Source of the DNA: Acidithiobacillus sp. | GTDB taxonomy: Bacteria > Pseudomonadota > Gammaproteobacteria > Acidithiobacillales > Acidithiobacillaceae | Assembly: GCA_028065135.1 (NCBI GenBank) | Contig: JAPTWR010000134.1 | Coordinates: 1 to 5,362 of the forward strand | Direction of reading: 5' to 3' | Length of the DNA stretch: 5,362 nucleotides | Shown: one piece after another, positions 1 to 4,938 of the stretch | How the letters are laid out: each line of letters starts with the position of its first letter | Numbering within the stretch: position 1 is the first letter of the stretch | The notes under the pieces: generated by a model | What the model saw: only the letters and a program-made list of their open reading frames with translations | The model's database searches: none | Told to the model about the DNA's origin: nothing | Translations under genes and position numbers: made by a program

Positions 1-202
1 TGGCCGTAACACCAACAATCGCCAGCATGACGGCCACATCAATCATCATGTATATGAAGCTGGCATGGGCACCTACTCCCTTGGGATTAAATATCCACCA
101 GATGGAATGTTTTGCACAGCCATTCAAGGCCAAAGGTAAAAGACCGACCCCCACCCAATGACAAGAGCGTTTAGCCACTCCAATTATCTGGTTGCACTTC
201 AT
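1..202 (-). CDS. cyoA: Cytochrome bo3 ubiquinol oxidase subunit II (CyoA), N-terminal part
   Basis: Subunit II of the proton-pumping quinol oxidase, a membrane-anchored lipoprotein facing the periplasm. Only the first 67 codons are present; the gene continues past the left edge. The start ATG (200-202) is supported by a perfect AGGAGG Shine-Dalgarno at 210-215, 7 nt upstream. The translation has a basic N-terminus, a hydrophobic stretch and a lipobox (L-N-G-C, Cys29). It is followed by an NPKG motif at residues 39-42, matching the DPKG segment just after the lipid Cys in CyoA. The first transmembrane helix then begins (IDVAVMLAIVGV). The Cu-less C-terminal domain that would separate CyoA from a cytochrome c oxidase CoxB is not in view, so assignment rests on the lipobox and PKG motif. 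The 143-nt gap to the upstream rhodanese shows no convincing terminator, and no clear promoter could be fixed. Confidence 0.75.
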   Translation of the reverse strand, partial: MKCNQIIGVAKRSCHWVGVGLLPLALNGCAKHSIWWIFNPKGVGAHASFIYMMIDVAVMLAIVGVTA

Positions 203-345
203 AAAACTTCCTCCTGTCTTCTACACTCTATAAGACACATCGAAAAACGTAATTTGATAAAAACAGATTCATTCGGATCAAGGTGTTACAGGCATTAATT
301 CCGTTTATAGACGACTTGAGGAAAGCTGGCGGTCTTCCTCGGCGA

Positions 346-758
346 TTAGCGCGCAGCGCAACCGCCTTCAGATTCCCAAAGATCAATCCCTCCTTCCAGG
401 CTGCTGACTTTTCTGAATCCCATTTCCCGAAGAACCGTGCAAATACAGGCGGCAAGTGTTTCAGACTTGCAATAAACAACCACCTCTTTATCCCGACCAT
501 CAACCAATTCCGGAATGGAGCGTCTGCGGTTGGGTTCGACCATGAATTCAATATGTCCTCTTGGCGCATGGATGGCGTTTGTCAGGTGATATTTTTCGTA
601 TTTATCTTTACCGCGCACGTCGATCAAGGGACGGAGTTGTTTGCCAAAAGGTTTTCCAATGTGGAGAAGTCCATCCCGCAGAGAGATTTGTGCGTTTCGC
701 GTACCATTTCAGCAACAGTCTTCCCATATCCGCCACCAGTTTTTTGTCTAGCAAACAT
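346..758 (-). pseudogene. Rhodanese-like sulfurtransferase, frameshifted
   Basis: Single-domain rhodanese, a family that moves sulfane sulfur through a persulfide on an active-site Cys. The reading starts at ATG 756-758 (MFARQKTGGGYGKTVAEM), runs through DFSTLENLLANNSVP and hits TGA. The next frame continues exactly where the family needs it: LIDVRGKDKYEKYHL, then a PRGHIEF motif, VVVYCKSETLAA with the active Cys, MGFRKV and LEGGIDLW, ending at TAA 346-348. One missing base near 627-630 explains the break; repaired, the protein would be about 137 residues, normal for the family. The active loop reads C-K-S-E-T-L, lacking the Arg usual at the sixth position, so activity could differ even if repaired. 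An alternative in-frame GTG at 777-779 has only a weak AAGAG upstream. It lies 5' of cyoA in the same direction and could once have shared transcription. A sequencing error cannot be excluded. Confidence 0.75.
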
Positions 759-967
759 GGAAGTGATAATAGGGGACACTGTCGTTCTCTTCAAATTCTA
801 ATATCGAATGATAAGATAACCGGTATAAATATAAGTAAATATAAGTATTAATCTATTAAAATATAACAAATGTCTATTTTTCTGTAACCCGTAACTGAGC
901 GGCGTTATATCCTGAAATTTTCAGAGGTGCAGAATAATCTCCCAGGATAGGACTGAGGAGAAAATAC

Positions 968-1265
968 ATGGTGCCATCAACACCGCGCAGGAGAGCTCCG
1001 CGCCGATCAAGCCTGACAAGCATTGCTGAATGAACAGGCAGAAAGTGGTTTGACTGTGACGGCTTTTTGTCATCAGTGTTCGCGGACGGTAGAGTATCAT
1101 CCTGAACAACTTCTACCAAAACCATACATAGTTCGTGAGCTAGATCTTATAATATTTTGTAATTTAACACTAAAGCACATATATTTATACTATGTATTTT
1201 TTTGGCCATACATACCTTGTCGACGTTCGATACCACTTTCTGACACACAAAATGGTAAAGATTGA
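968..1265 (+). pseudogene. Possible small zinc-binding protein, frameshifted
   Basis: A plus-strand ATG at 968 has a strong AGGAG at 956-960, 7 nt upstream. It begins a 21-codon Arg-rich reading frame (MVPSTPRRRAPRRSSLTSIA) stopping at TGA 1031-1033. Dropping one base near 1031 joins it to a second frame reading EQAESGLTVTAFCHQCSRTV, then EYHPEQLLPK. The CHQC pair and a later lone Cys (about 1162) resemble the first half of small zinc-ribbon proteins in which a second CxxC pair follows. That second pair is not seen, and after about 1165 the sequence is AT-rich and unlike protein. The frame stays open to 1265 without further recognisable content. It could be a decayed gene or a chance pairing of a good ribosome site with an open frame. 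A competing minus-strand frame overlaps it at 874-1125. I do not assign a function. Confidence 0.3.
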
Positions 1266-1443
1266 AGACGCTCGACTTCCCATACCGTCTCAAATAGCCT
1301 TAGTTAATGGTCAGTTTTCATCATAAATCTGGGTTGCTCAGCCTCGAAAACACCAGTATTTTGCAAATGCACCAAATTTTTTAATAAGCTAATGATACAT
1401 ATTCCGCGATATGGGGTGGTAAAAACCCAATGCTGAAAGATGG
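1166..1443. other. AT-rich stretch without a recognisable gene
   Basis: This stretch between the possible zinc-protein relic and the istA remnant is AT-rich. Neither strand gives a convincing protein. The open minus-strand frame at about 1304-1443 continues out of the istA remnant but loses all similarity to IstA after about 1446, so the IS21 element appears truncated here. No istB fragment or IS21 right end was seen. Confidence 0.5.
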
Positions 1444-1595
1444 TTAAAAAATGACGCTGATTGACCCTTCTGGCGGCCGCTGTAGAGCCGCCGCCATCTC
1501 GGCATACTCGGGCAATGGCTGCCGAGGATCCAGCCATTTCCTTTGGTGTAGCTTGCTGCCGCAAAAGCCCCAATTTCTTACGGCCCATGAGTCTA

Positions 1596-1613
1596 GTGTA
1601 GTGTTACATTCTT
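1596..1613 (+). repeat. IS630 left terminal inverted repeat
   Basis: GTGTAGTGTTACATTCTT, immediately inside the TA at 1594-1595. It matches the reverse complement of the right end at 17 of 18 positions (A versus G at position 11). Weaker similarity continues inward: GCTG follows directly here and after a TTT in the right end. Confidence 0.9.
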
Positions 1614-1677
1614 GCTGAATCTTAAAATTGATCATGATAAAATAGCTTCATGTTGAGGGTATGAATGGAGTCGAGCC

Positions 1678-2764
1678 TTGCGAGTTGCGCCCACAGTCAC
1701 TTTAACCAGCGAAGAGCGGTCCGAGTTGTCCCGTATAGCCGCCTCCCGATTAAGCAGTGTCCGCTTGTCATTACGGGCACGGATGATATTGCTGGCGGCA
1801 GAGGGCTTGCAGAACAAAGAAATTGCGGAGCGCCTGGGGGTGGATCGCCTGCAAGTCGCACGTTGGCGCGAGCGTTATCTGGAACACAGCTTGTCGGGCA
1901 TTGAACGTGATTTACCGCGCGGCGCCCCTCCGGTGAAAATGGATGTGGCCCGCCTGGTAGAATTGACCACGCAGAGTAAGCCGGAAGCGATGACGCATTG
2001 GAGTACGCGCAGGATGGCGGCAGAACTGGGTGTCAGTGCCGCCAGTGTGTGGCGGCATTGGCGCAAGCATGGCCTCAAGCCTCATCTGCTGCGTGGTTTC
2101 AAAGTGTCACGTGATCCGCATTTTGTGGAGAAGTTGGAAGATATTGTGGGGTTGTATTATGTCTCCCCCGGAGCATGCCTTGGTGCTCTGCGTGGATGAA
2201 AAAAGTCAGGTACAGGCCCTGGACCGGACCCAACCGGGACTCCCCCTCAAAAAGGGCCGCGCAGAAACGATGACCTACGACTACAAACGTAATGGCACTA
2301 CGACCTTGTTTGCCGCACTCAACGTGCTGGATGGTCAGGTCATCGGACAGTGTCAACAGCGCCATACCCATGTGGAATGGCTGAAGTTCCTGAAGAAAAT
2401 TGATCGGCAGACGCCCAAGGACAAGGCTCTGCATCTGATCGCCGACAACTATGCGACCCATAAACACCCGGTAGTACAGGCGTGGCTCGACAAGCACCTG
2501 CGTATTCACATGCACTTCACGCCCACTTCGGCATCCTGGCTCAACATGGTCGAGCGTTTCTTTCGGGATATCACGACCTAGCGGTTACGTCGTGGGGTGT
2601 TCACCAGTGTGCCTGAACTCATCCAGGCCATTGAGGGGTACATCGACCACCACAACACCCATCCCAAGTCTTTCATCTGGACCAAAACCGCCCGCGACAT
2701 CCTGCAAAAGCTCATTCGCGCCAACAGCCACTTAAGCAGCAAAAAGAATGCAACACTACACTAG
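1678..2764 (+). pseudogene. IS630-family transposase, frameshifted and nonsense-mutated
   Basis: The DDE transposase that cuts and pastes this element. The start is probably TTG 1678, with GGAG at 1667-1670 seven nt upstream; translation begins MRVAPTVTLTSEERSEL. A helix-turn-helix follows (NKEIAERLGVDRLQVARWRE), then a second at [18 protein letters not shown]. The catalytic core shows the first Asp in LCVDEKSQ, the second in [11 protein letters not shown], and the Glu in [12 protein letters not shown]. Two lesions break it. An extra T near 2157-2158 shifts the frame (GLY to MSPPEHALV), and a TAG at 2579-2581 replaces the residue between RDITT and RLRRGVF, likely a former GAG. The tail ends SSKKNATLH. 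Repaired length is about 361 residues, normal for the family. The frameshift site has no slippery heptamer, so programmed shifting is unlikely. Confidence 0.88.
2744..2761 (-). repeat. IS630 right terminal inverted repeat
   Basis: Reads AAGAATGCAACACTACAC on the plus strand, followed by the duplicated TA at 2762-2763. The last codons of the transposase lie inside this repeat, and the stop codon straddles the element/target junction. Confidence 0.9.
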
Positions 2765-2851
2765 CATGGGCAATACTGCAGTCGGTGTCGCCTTGGCGCA
2801 TCCGTACCAAAACTGACGAACCGTAAACATCTCAAATCTCCTGTTGCTCAT

Positions 2852-2955
2852 GGTTTCCTCCAAAAGCGAGGATGATAACCGATCCAATAGAAGTTCGAGA
2901 CCCTGATAATTTAATGGCAGGTGGCACCCCGACTTCGAATGGCAGCATGGCAGCG
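2852..2955 (-). mobile_element. IS21-type left-end noncoding region upstream of istA
   Basis: The sequence before the istA start carries repeated TGCCA units on the minus strand (CTGCCATT twice, 25 nt apart, with GTGCCACC between). It also carries CATTCGAAGTCGGGGTGCCA. IS21-type elements commonly have several short repeats at their ends, so this is probably the left end. The exact terminus is not fixed; it lies at or next to the 531-bp element that begins at 2956. Confidence 0.5.
2950..2955 (+). repeat. Flanking direct repeat GCAGCG, left copy (candidate target duplication)
   Basis: GCAGCG abuts the left terminal repeat, and the same six bases abut the right one at 3487-3492. The match does not extend further. 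This fits a target duplication or a coupling/crossover sequence. Only six bases are involved, so chance is possible. Confidence 0.55.
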
Positions 2956-2984
2956 TTATGTATACCTCGCGATTATGTATAGCA
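2956..2984 (+). repeat. Left 29-bp terminal inverted repeat
   Basis: Composed of TTATGTATA, an 8-nt spacer CCTCGCGA, a second TTATGTATA, then GCA. The two 9-nt units are direct repeats with a 17-nt period. The identical sequence is found inverted at 3458-3486. Confidence 0.92.
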
Positions 2985-3049
2985 GTAAAGACGCGAGCCT
3001 TGCTACGATTGGTTTGTGTGGCTGAGGTAGGCTCGCGAGATCTACATAA

Positions 3050-3364
3050 TCAAAGCTCTTTTAGAAATTCCATCAGAGAGTCAGGTGCGTGATAACGGCT
3101 TGTGGCTGCACATGGTTCTTGCAGATGTGCGAGCGCCCGCTCTTTCATAGCCAAATCAGCTTCCACGTAGTGATGGGTCGCGGGATTTTCGTGCCCGAGC
3201 CAGAGCGCAATTACATCAATTCCAACTCCTGACTGCAGGAGGTGCATGGCTGTGTACAAGTCCATGTGCGGCGCAAGCACACTGGCGAGAACGAGTGCCT
3301 CAGGAAAGGAGTAAAGTGGATTGGTAAGTTTTATGATGATGACCTCCAGTAGAAGAATCATCAC
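3050..3364 (-). pseudogene. Tyrosine recombinase (integrase) C-terminal remnant
   Basis: The C-terminal catalytic end of a phage-integrase-family recombinase, which cuts DNA through a covalent phosphotyrosine. Recognisable similarity starts near 3274: TAMHLLQSG, VIALWLGHE with the conserved His (residue 58 of this frame), and HYVEADLAMKERALAHLQ with the nucleophile Tyr (residue 66), ending at TGA 3050-3052. The usual PHxLRHTTAMHLL segment reads PHMDLYTAMHLL here, so the catalytic Arg and its His are missing. The stretch just before Tyr is one residue short. Upstream of about 3274 the frame is hydrophobic (MMILLLEVIII) and unlike this family. The N-terminal DNA-binding domain and most of the catalytic domain are gone. 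The stop codon directly abuts the inner inverted repeat. Certainly inactive. Confidence 0.8.
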
Positions 3365-3457
3365 TTCAACGTATCACTCAGATTATGTATATCATCCGGG
3401 CGCAACAATCTACAGCAAGATCAATAGTTACAGGGTATTCAGCCACACCGCCGTAGA

Positions 3458-3486
3458 TGCTATACATAATCGCGAGGTATACATAA
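3458..3486 (-). repeat. Right 29-bp terminal inverted repeat
   Basis: Exact reverse complement of 2956-2984, reading TGC, TATACATAA, TCGCGAGG, TATACATAA on the plus strand. Flanking bases diverge immediately outside it, apart from the GCAGCG direct repeat. Confidence 0.92.
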
Positions 3487-3492
3487 GCAGCG
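3487..3492 (+). repeat. Flanking direct repeat GCAGCG, right copy
   Basis: Right-hand partner of the repeat at 2950-2955, directly after the end of the right 29-bp inverted repeat. Confidence 0.55.
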
Positions 3493-3524
3493 GAAGCGGC
3501 CGTCCAGCATTCTGACAACATGAG

Positions 3525-4043
3525 TCATGGTTTCCCCCCTGATCGACGCATTCGCATGGCGCTACCGATCTCGTCCAGAATGGCGACGGACAACAAACGT
3601 GCAGCGATCGGGAAGATTTCATCGTTTTCAAGGGTAATGTGGGCCCGATGCATAGAAATAAAACGCTCCGGGGAAAGAGTCCTCCTGTGACCCATAGAAA
3701 CATCTTCCAAATCCTTGGCAAGATCTTCCCATGCAGCCTCCAACTCGCGATGCTGAAGGGCGAGATCGCGCAATGGCGCACGCAGATGAAAAGGAAAGTC
3801 AACGTGGGCGAGCAGAAGAGGAAAGAGATTTTCTTCCTCATCCGCATGATGTAGGCGAGCCGCCGTGTGGAAATATCGGAGGATACGCCTGATCGCCTGA
3901 CGCACCTCGTCATCAGAGCCGTGAGCAGAGAGATGTCCAGGCAAGCGTTCCAATGTTTCACAATGACCTAAAATTCGATTATGGCAGGCCATCAAGAGTC
4001 CAATGGGATCGTCAAAGCTGGGAGCCGTGGAAAACAACTGCAT
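3525..4043 (-). CDS. Hemerythrin HHE cation-binding domain protein
   Basis: A cytoplasmic four-helix protein of 172 residues, expected to carry a di-iron centre that binds O2 or NO or aids repair of iron centres. Candidate ligands sit in the family pattern: H21 and H27 in helix 1 (ACHNRILGHC), H59 and H65/H66 followed by DEEENLFP (helix 2), QHRELE (H98, helix 3), and H132/H135 with E139 and EIFP (helix 4). The start ATG 4041-4043 has AGGGGA at 4051-4056, 7 nt upstream. No signal peptide or membrane segment is present. It follows the DUF2249 gene by 48 nt on the same strand and is probably co-transcribed. DUF2249 and HHE domains are often neighbours or fused in respiratory and denitrification settings, supporting a role in O2/NO handling. 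Substrate and reaction are not shown by the sequence. Confidence 0.88.
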   Translation of the reverse strand: MQLFSTAPSFDDPIGLLMACHNRILGHCETLERLPGHLSAHGSDDEVRQAIRRILRYFHTAARLHHADEEENLFPLLLAHVDFPFHLRAPLRDLALQHRELEAAWEDLAKDLEDVSMGHRRTLSPERFISMHRAHITLENDEIFPIAARLLSVAILDEIGSAMRMRRSGGKP

Positions 4044-4081
4044 GGTGGTATCCCCTATGGGCGTAACTGCACCCCTTTTAC

Positions 4082-4098
4082 GGATTAGCCCTTAATCC
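4082..4098 (-). other. Small hairpin between DUF2249 and hemerythrin genes
   Basis: GGATTA pairs with TAATCC across a 5-nt loop and overlaps the DUF2249 stop codon. No T-run follows on the minus strand, so it is not a typical intrinsic terminator. It may mark an mRNA processing or stability point within the two-gene unit, or mean nothing. Confidence 0.25.
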
Positions 4099-4367
4099 TT
4101 CTTGTTGAAGCGAATCCGTATCATGTGTGGTGCGCGTTCCAGGTAAACCCAATCGATCCCCTCACCATAACGGCTGCGTAGTTGGTCGAGGAGCGGCAAT
4201 GGGTCGTGGTCATTAATGAAATCCATAGCTTCTCCGCTGTGTAGAGCATCCAAGGCCCCGAAAATGGCGGCATGGCGAAAGCGTTTGGCTACGCCACGCG
4301 CGTCAAAGGGATAGGTAGCGTCGGCACGAAGATGCATATGAGGCTGGGGTGGGATGTTTGTAGTCAT
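4092..4367 (-). CDS. DUF2249 domain protein
   Basis: A soluble 91-residue protein made almost entirely of one DUF2249 domain. Visible family features are FDARGVAKRFRHAAIFGALD, ALHSGEAMDFINDHDPLPLL, and the C-terminal strand WVYLERAPHMIRIRF. The start ATG at 4365-4367 is chosen over upstream in-frame starts because GGAGGA lies 7-8 nt before it. It also gives a protein that begins just before the domain. The molecular function of DUF2249 is not established; the family recurs beside hemerythrins and denitrification genes. It is the first gene of the unit, with hemerythrin 48 nt downstream. An FNR/DNR-like site 75 bp upstream suggests activation under low oxygen or nitric oxide. Confidence 0.85.
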   Translation of the reverse strand: MTTNIPPQPHMHLRADATYPFDARGVAKRFRHAAIFGALDALHSGEAMDFINDHDPLPLLDQLRSRYGEGIDWVYLERAPHMIRIRFNKKD

Positions 4368-4413
4368 GGCTTTCCTCCATTGATAATGGATCATAGTGAA
4401 ACATCTGTGCGTG

Positions 4414-4419
4414 ATAGTC
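4414..4419 (-). promoter_or_regulatory. Candidate -10 hexamer for the DUF2249-hemerythrin unit
   Basis: Minus strand GACTAT lies where a class II FNR-type promoter would place its -10 element relative to the site at 4442-4455. It matches TATAAT at 3 of 6 positions (the second A, the fifth A and the final T). It is supported mainly by spacing. Confidence 0.35.
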
Positions 4420-4441
4420 GAACATTTCGATAAAGCATTTC

Positions 4442-4455
4442 TTTGATCTTGGTCA
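4442..4455 (-). promoter_or_regulatory. FNR/DNR-type binding site upstream of DUF2249
   Basis: Minus strand reads TTGAC-CAAG-ATCAA, matching the FNR-family consensus TTGAT-N4-ATCAA at 9 of 10 defined positions with the correct 4-nt spacer. Its centre is 81.5 bp upstream of the DUF2249 start codon. If it acts as a class II site (centre at -41.5), transcription would start near 4407, leaving a 5' leader of about 40 nt. Confidence 0.6.
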
Positions 4456-4490
4456 AGAAACATCAGATTTTTGTCCGCCGGTACATATCA

Positions 4491-4935
4491 TCCATTCTTT
4501 GGGCGGATCGACTTGGTATTCCCGTGCCGACCCAAGGCTGCATAAAGGACCAGAAGGAGATGGATGATCCTGAATATTGTCAGCAGTCCAGCCAGTATGT
4601 GGTGAAAATCAAGACGCAAAGCGAAAGGCTATGGAATTGTGGTGAATACCATAAGCAGTCCCAGTACACCTCATAGTGCATCCGATTGATAGTTGAGCGC
4701 GAGTTTTAGCGTTTGATCGCCTGTCGCTCCAGCTTCTTCAAGTGCTTCTCGCGGTGTTATCGACCCGTTTAACGTGGGGGATGGGTAAAAACAGGAAGTC
4801 ACTGACTATTGCGCAAACGTTTCTATATGCGAGCGTTGCTGACAGGACATTACCGCTGGCTATTTCACCTGTAACCTTCCCATAAAATTCCCAGACCCGA
4901 TTGTTTTCTGACTGGTAGGAAACTTATCGTACGAT
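4491..4935 (-). pseudogene. Possible decayed gene(s), unidentified
   Basis: No intact gene is present, but protein-like minus-strand fragments follow each other. The first, with no ATG or GTG start, contains NRVWEFYGKVTGEIASGNVL and YRNVCAIVSDFLFLPIPHVK, stopping near 4740. An overlapping frame reads NGSITPREALEEAGATGDQT and LKLALNYQSDAL to a TGA at 4671-4673. After that stop the same frame gives GVLGLLMVFTTIP, a TAG at 4629-4631, then a hydrophobic piece with HHILAGLLTIFRIIHLLLVL ending at 4491. None is a family I recognise. One or two frameshifted, stop-riddled genes would explain this, possibly including a membrane segment, but chance open frames are a real alternative. DUF4160 genes often have a DUF2442 partner; I looked for one here and did not see it. 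Confidence 0.25.
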
Positions 4936-4938
4936 ATT

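Larger units (their letters stand above)
1596..2761 (+). mobile_element. IS630-family insertion sequence (1166 bp)
   Basis: A complete but inactive IS630-type element. Matching 18-bp inverted ends (one mismatch) enclose a single transposase gene. Each end is bordered by TA inside a CTAG tetranucleotide (1593-1596 and 2761-2764). That fits the TA duplication and frequent CTAG preference known for IS630/Tc1-mariner relatives. The element interrupts the istA remnant on the opposite strand, and removing it plus one TA restores a continuous istA frame. The transposase carries two lesions, so the copy could move only if a related enzyme acted in trans. Confidence 0.88.
1444..2851 (-). pseudogene. 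istA: IS21-family transposase istA, 5' remnant split by IS630
   Basis: IstA is the DDE transposase of IS21-type elements. Only about the first 80 codons survive, in two pieces: 2764-2851 and 1444-1595. The start ATG (2849-2851) has GGAGGA closely upstream. The N-terminus reads MSNRRFEMFTVRQ. One missing base near 2830 then shifts the frame, after which MRQGDTDCSIAHA runs to the CTAG at 2761-2764. Skipping the IS630 copy and one TA, the same frame resumes as RLMGRKKLGLLRQQAT. A second frameshift near 1540 leads to KWLDPRQPLPEYAEMAAALQ and a stop at 1444-1446. This order (RQGD-D-IA, LMGR, WLDP, L-D/E-AAAL) is typical of the IstA N-terminus as I recall it. The integrase catalytic core and istB are absent. 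It is non-functional: truncated, two frameshifts and one insertion. Confidence 0.8.
2956..3486. mobile_element. 531-bp inverted-repeat element with tyrosine recombinase remnant
   Basis: The ends are a perfect 29-bp inverted repeat (2956-2984 and 3458-3486). Inside lie two more inverted pairs in the same order: GTGTGGCTGA (3016-3025; complement at 3439-3448), then a GATTATGTA-TC motif (complement at 3039-3051; plus strand at 3380-3392, one mismatch). The arrangement suggests imperfect ends of roughly 95-110 bp. The direct repeat GCAGCG flanks the element (2950-2955 and 3487-3492). The only coding content is the C-terminal end of a tyrosine recombinase. The simplest reading is an internally deleted derivative of a larger tyrosine-recombinase transposon. 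Recombinase-in-trio (RIT) and Tn554-like elements are known types that could be the parent, but I cannot confirm which. Confidence 0.7.

Noticed and set aside
283..345. GAGGAA/TTCCTC hairpin after the rhodanese as a terminator
   Set aside because: Six-base stem with an 11-nt loop and no T-run on the minus strand; not a convincing intrinsic terminator.
283..801. Plus-strand 172-codon frame opposite the rhodanese
   Set aside because: The minus strand carries clear rhodanese motifs, including the active Cys; the plus frame is its shadow.
874..1125. Minus-strand 83-codon open frame ending DYSAPLKISGYNAAQLRVTEK-like
   Set aside because: No ribosome site precedes its ATG at 1125 and I recognise no family. 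It overlaps the plus-strand candidate, which has a strong Shine-Dalgarno. It is kept as an alternative only.
1628..1641. FNR-like sequence TTGAT-CATG-ATAAA inside the IS630 left end
   Set aside because: One mismatch only, but it lies in an AT-rich stretch of a transposable element with no link to a regulated host gene; likely chance.
2150..2165. Programmed ribosomal frameshift in the IS630 transposase
   Set aside because: No slippery heptamer or A-run is present at the shift, and a separate nonsense codon shows that the gene is decaying.
2099..2515. Minus-strand 138-codon frame opposite the IS630 transposase
   Set aside because: Antisense shadow of a well conserved DDE transposase; no ribosome site or domain.
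2956..3486. CRISPR-like or REP-like interpretation of the TTATGTATA repeats
   Set aside because: The units are few, arranged as inverted ends, and lack regular spacers; they fit transposon termini better.
3428..3961. Long minus-strand frame over the hemerythrin gene
   Set aside because: Out-of-frame shadow of the hemerythrin gene, rich in Cys and Arg, with no conserved motifs; it also runs into the inverted-repeat element.
4380..4394. Second imperfect palindrome TTGAT-AATGG-ATCAT before DUF2249
   Set aside because: The spacer is 5 nt instead of 4 and it overlaps the leader next to the ribosome site, so it is unlikely to be a second FNR site.
4443..4676. Plus-strand 77-codon open frame
   Set aside because: It would start at TTG inside the FNR-like site, has no ribosome site, and its composition does not resemble a known protein.
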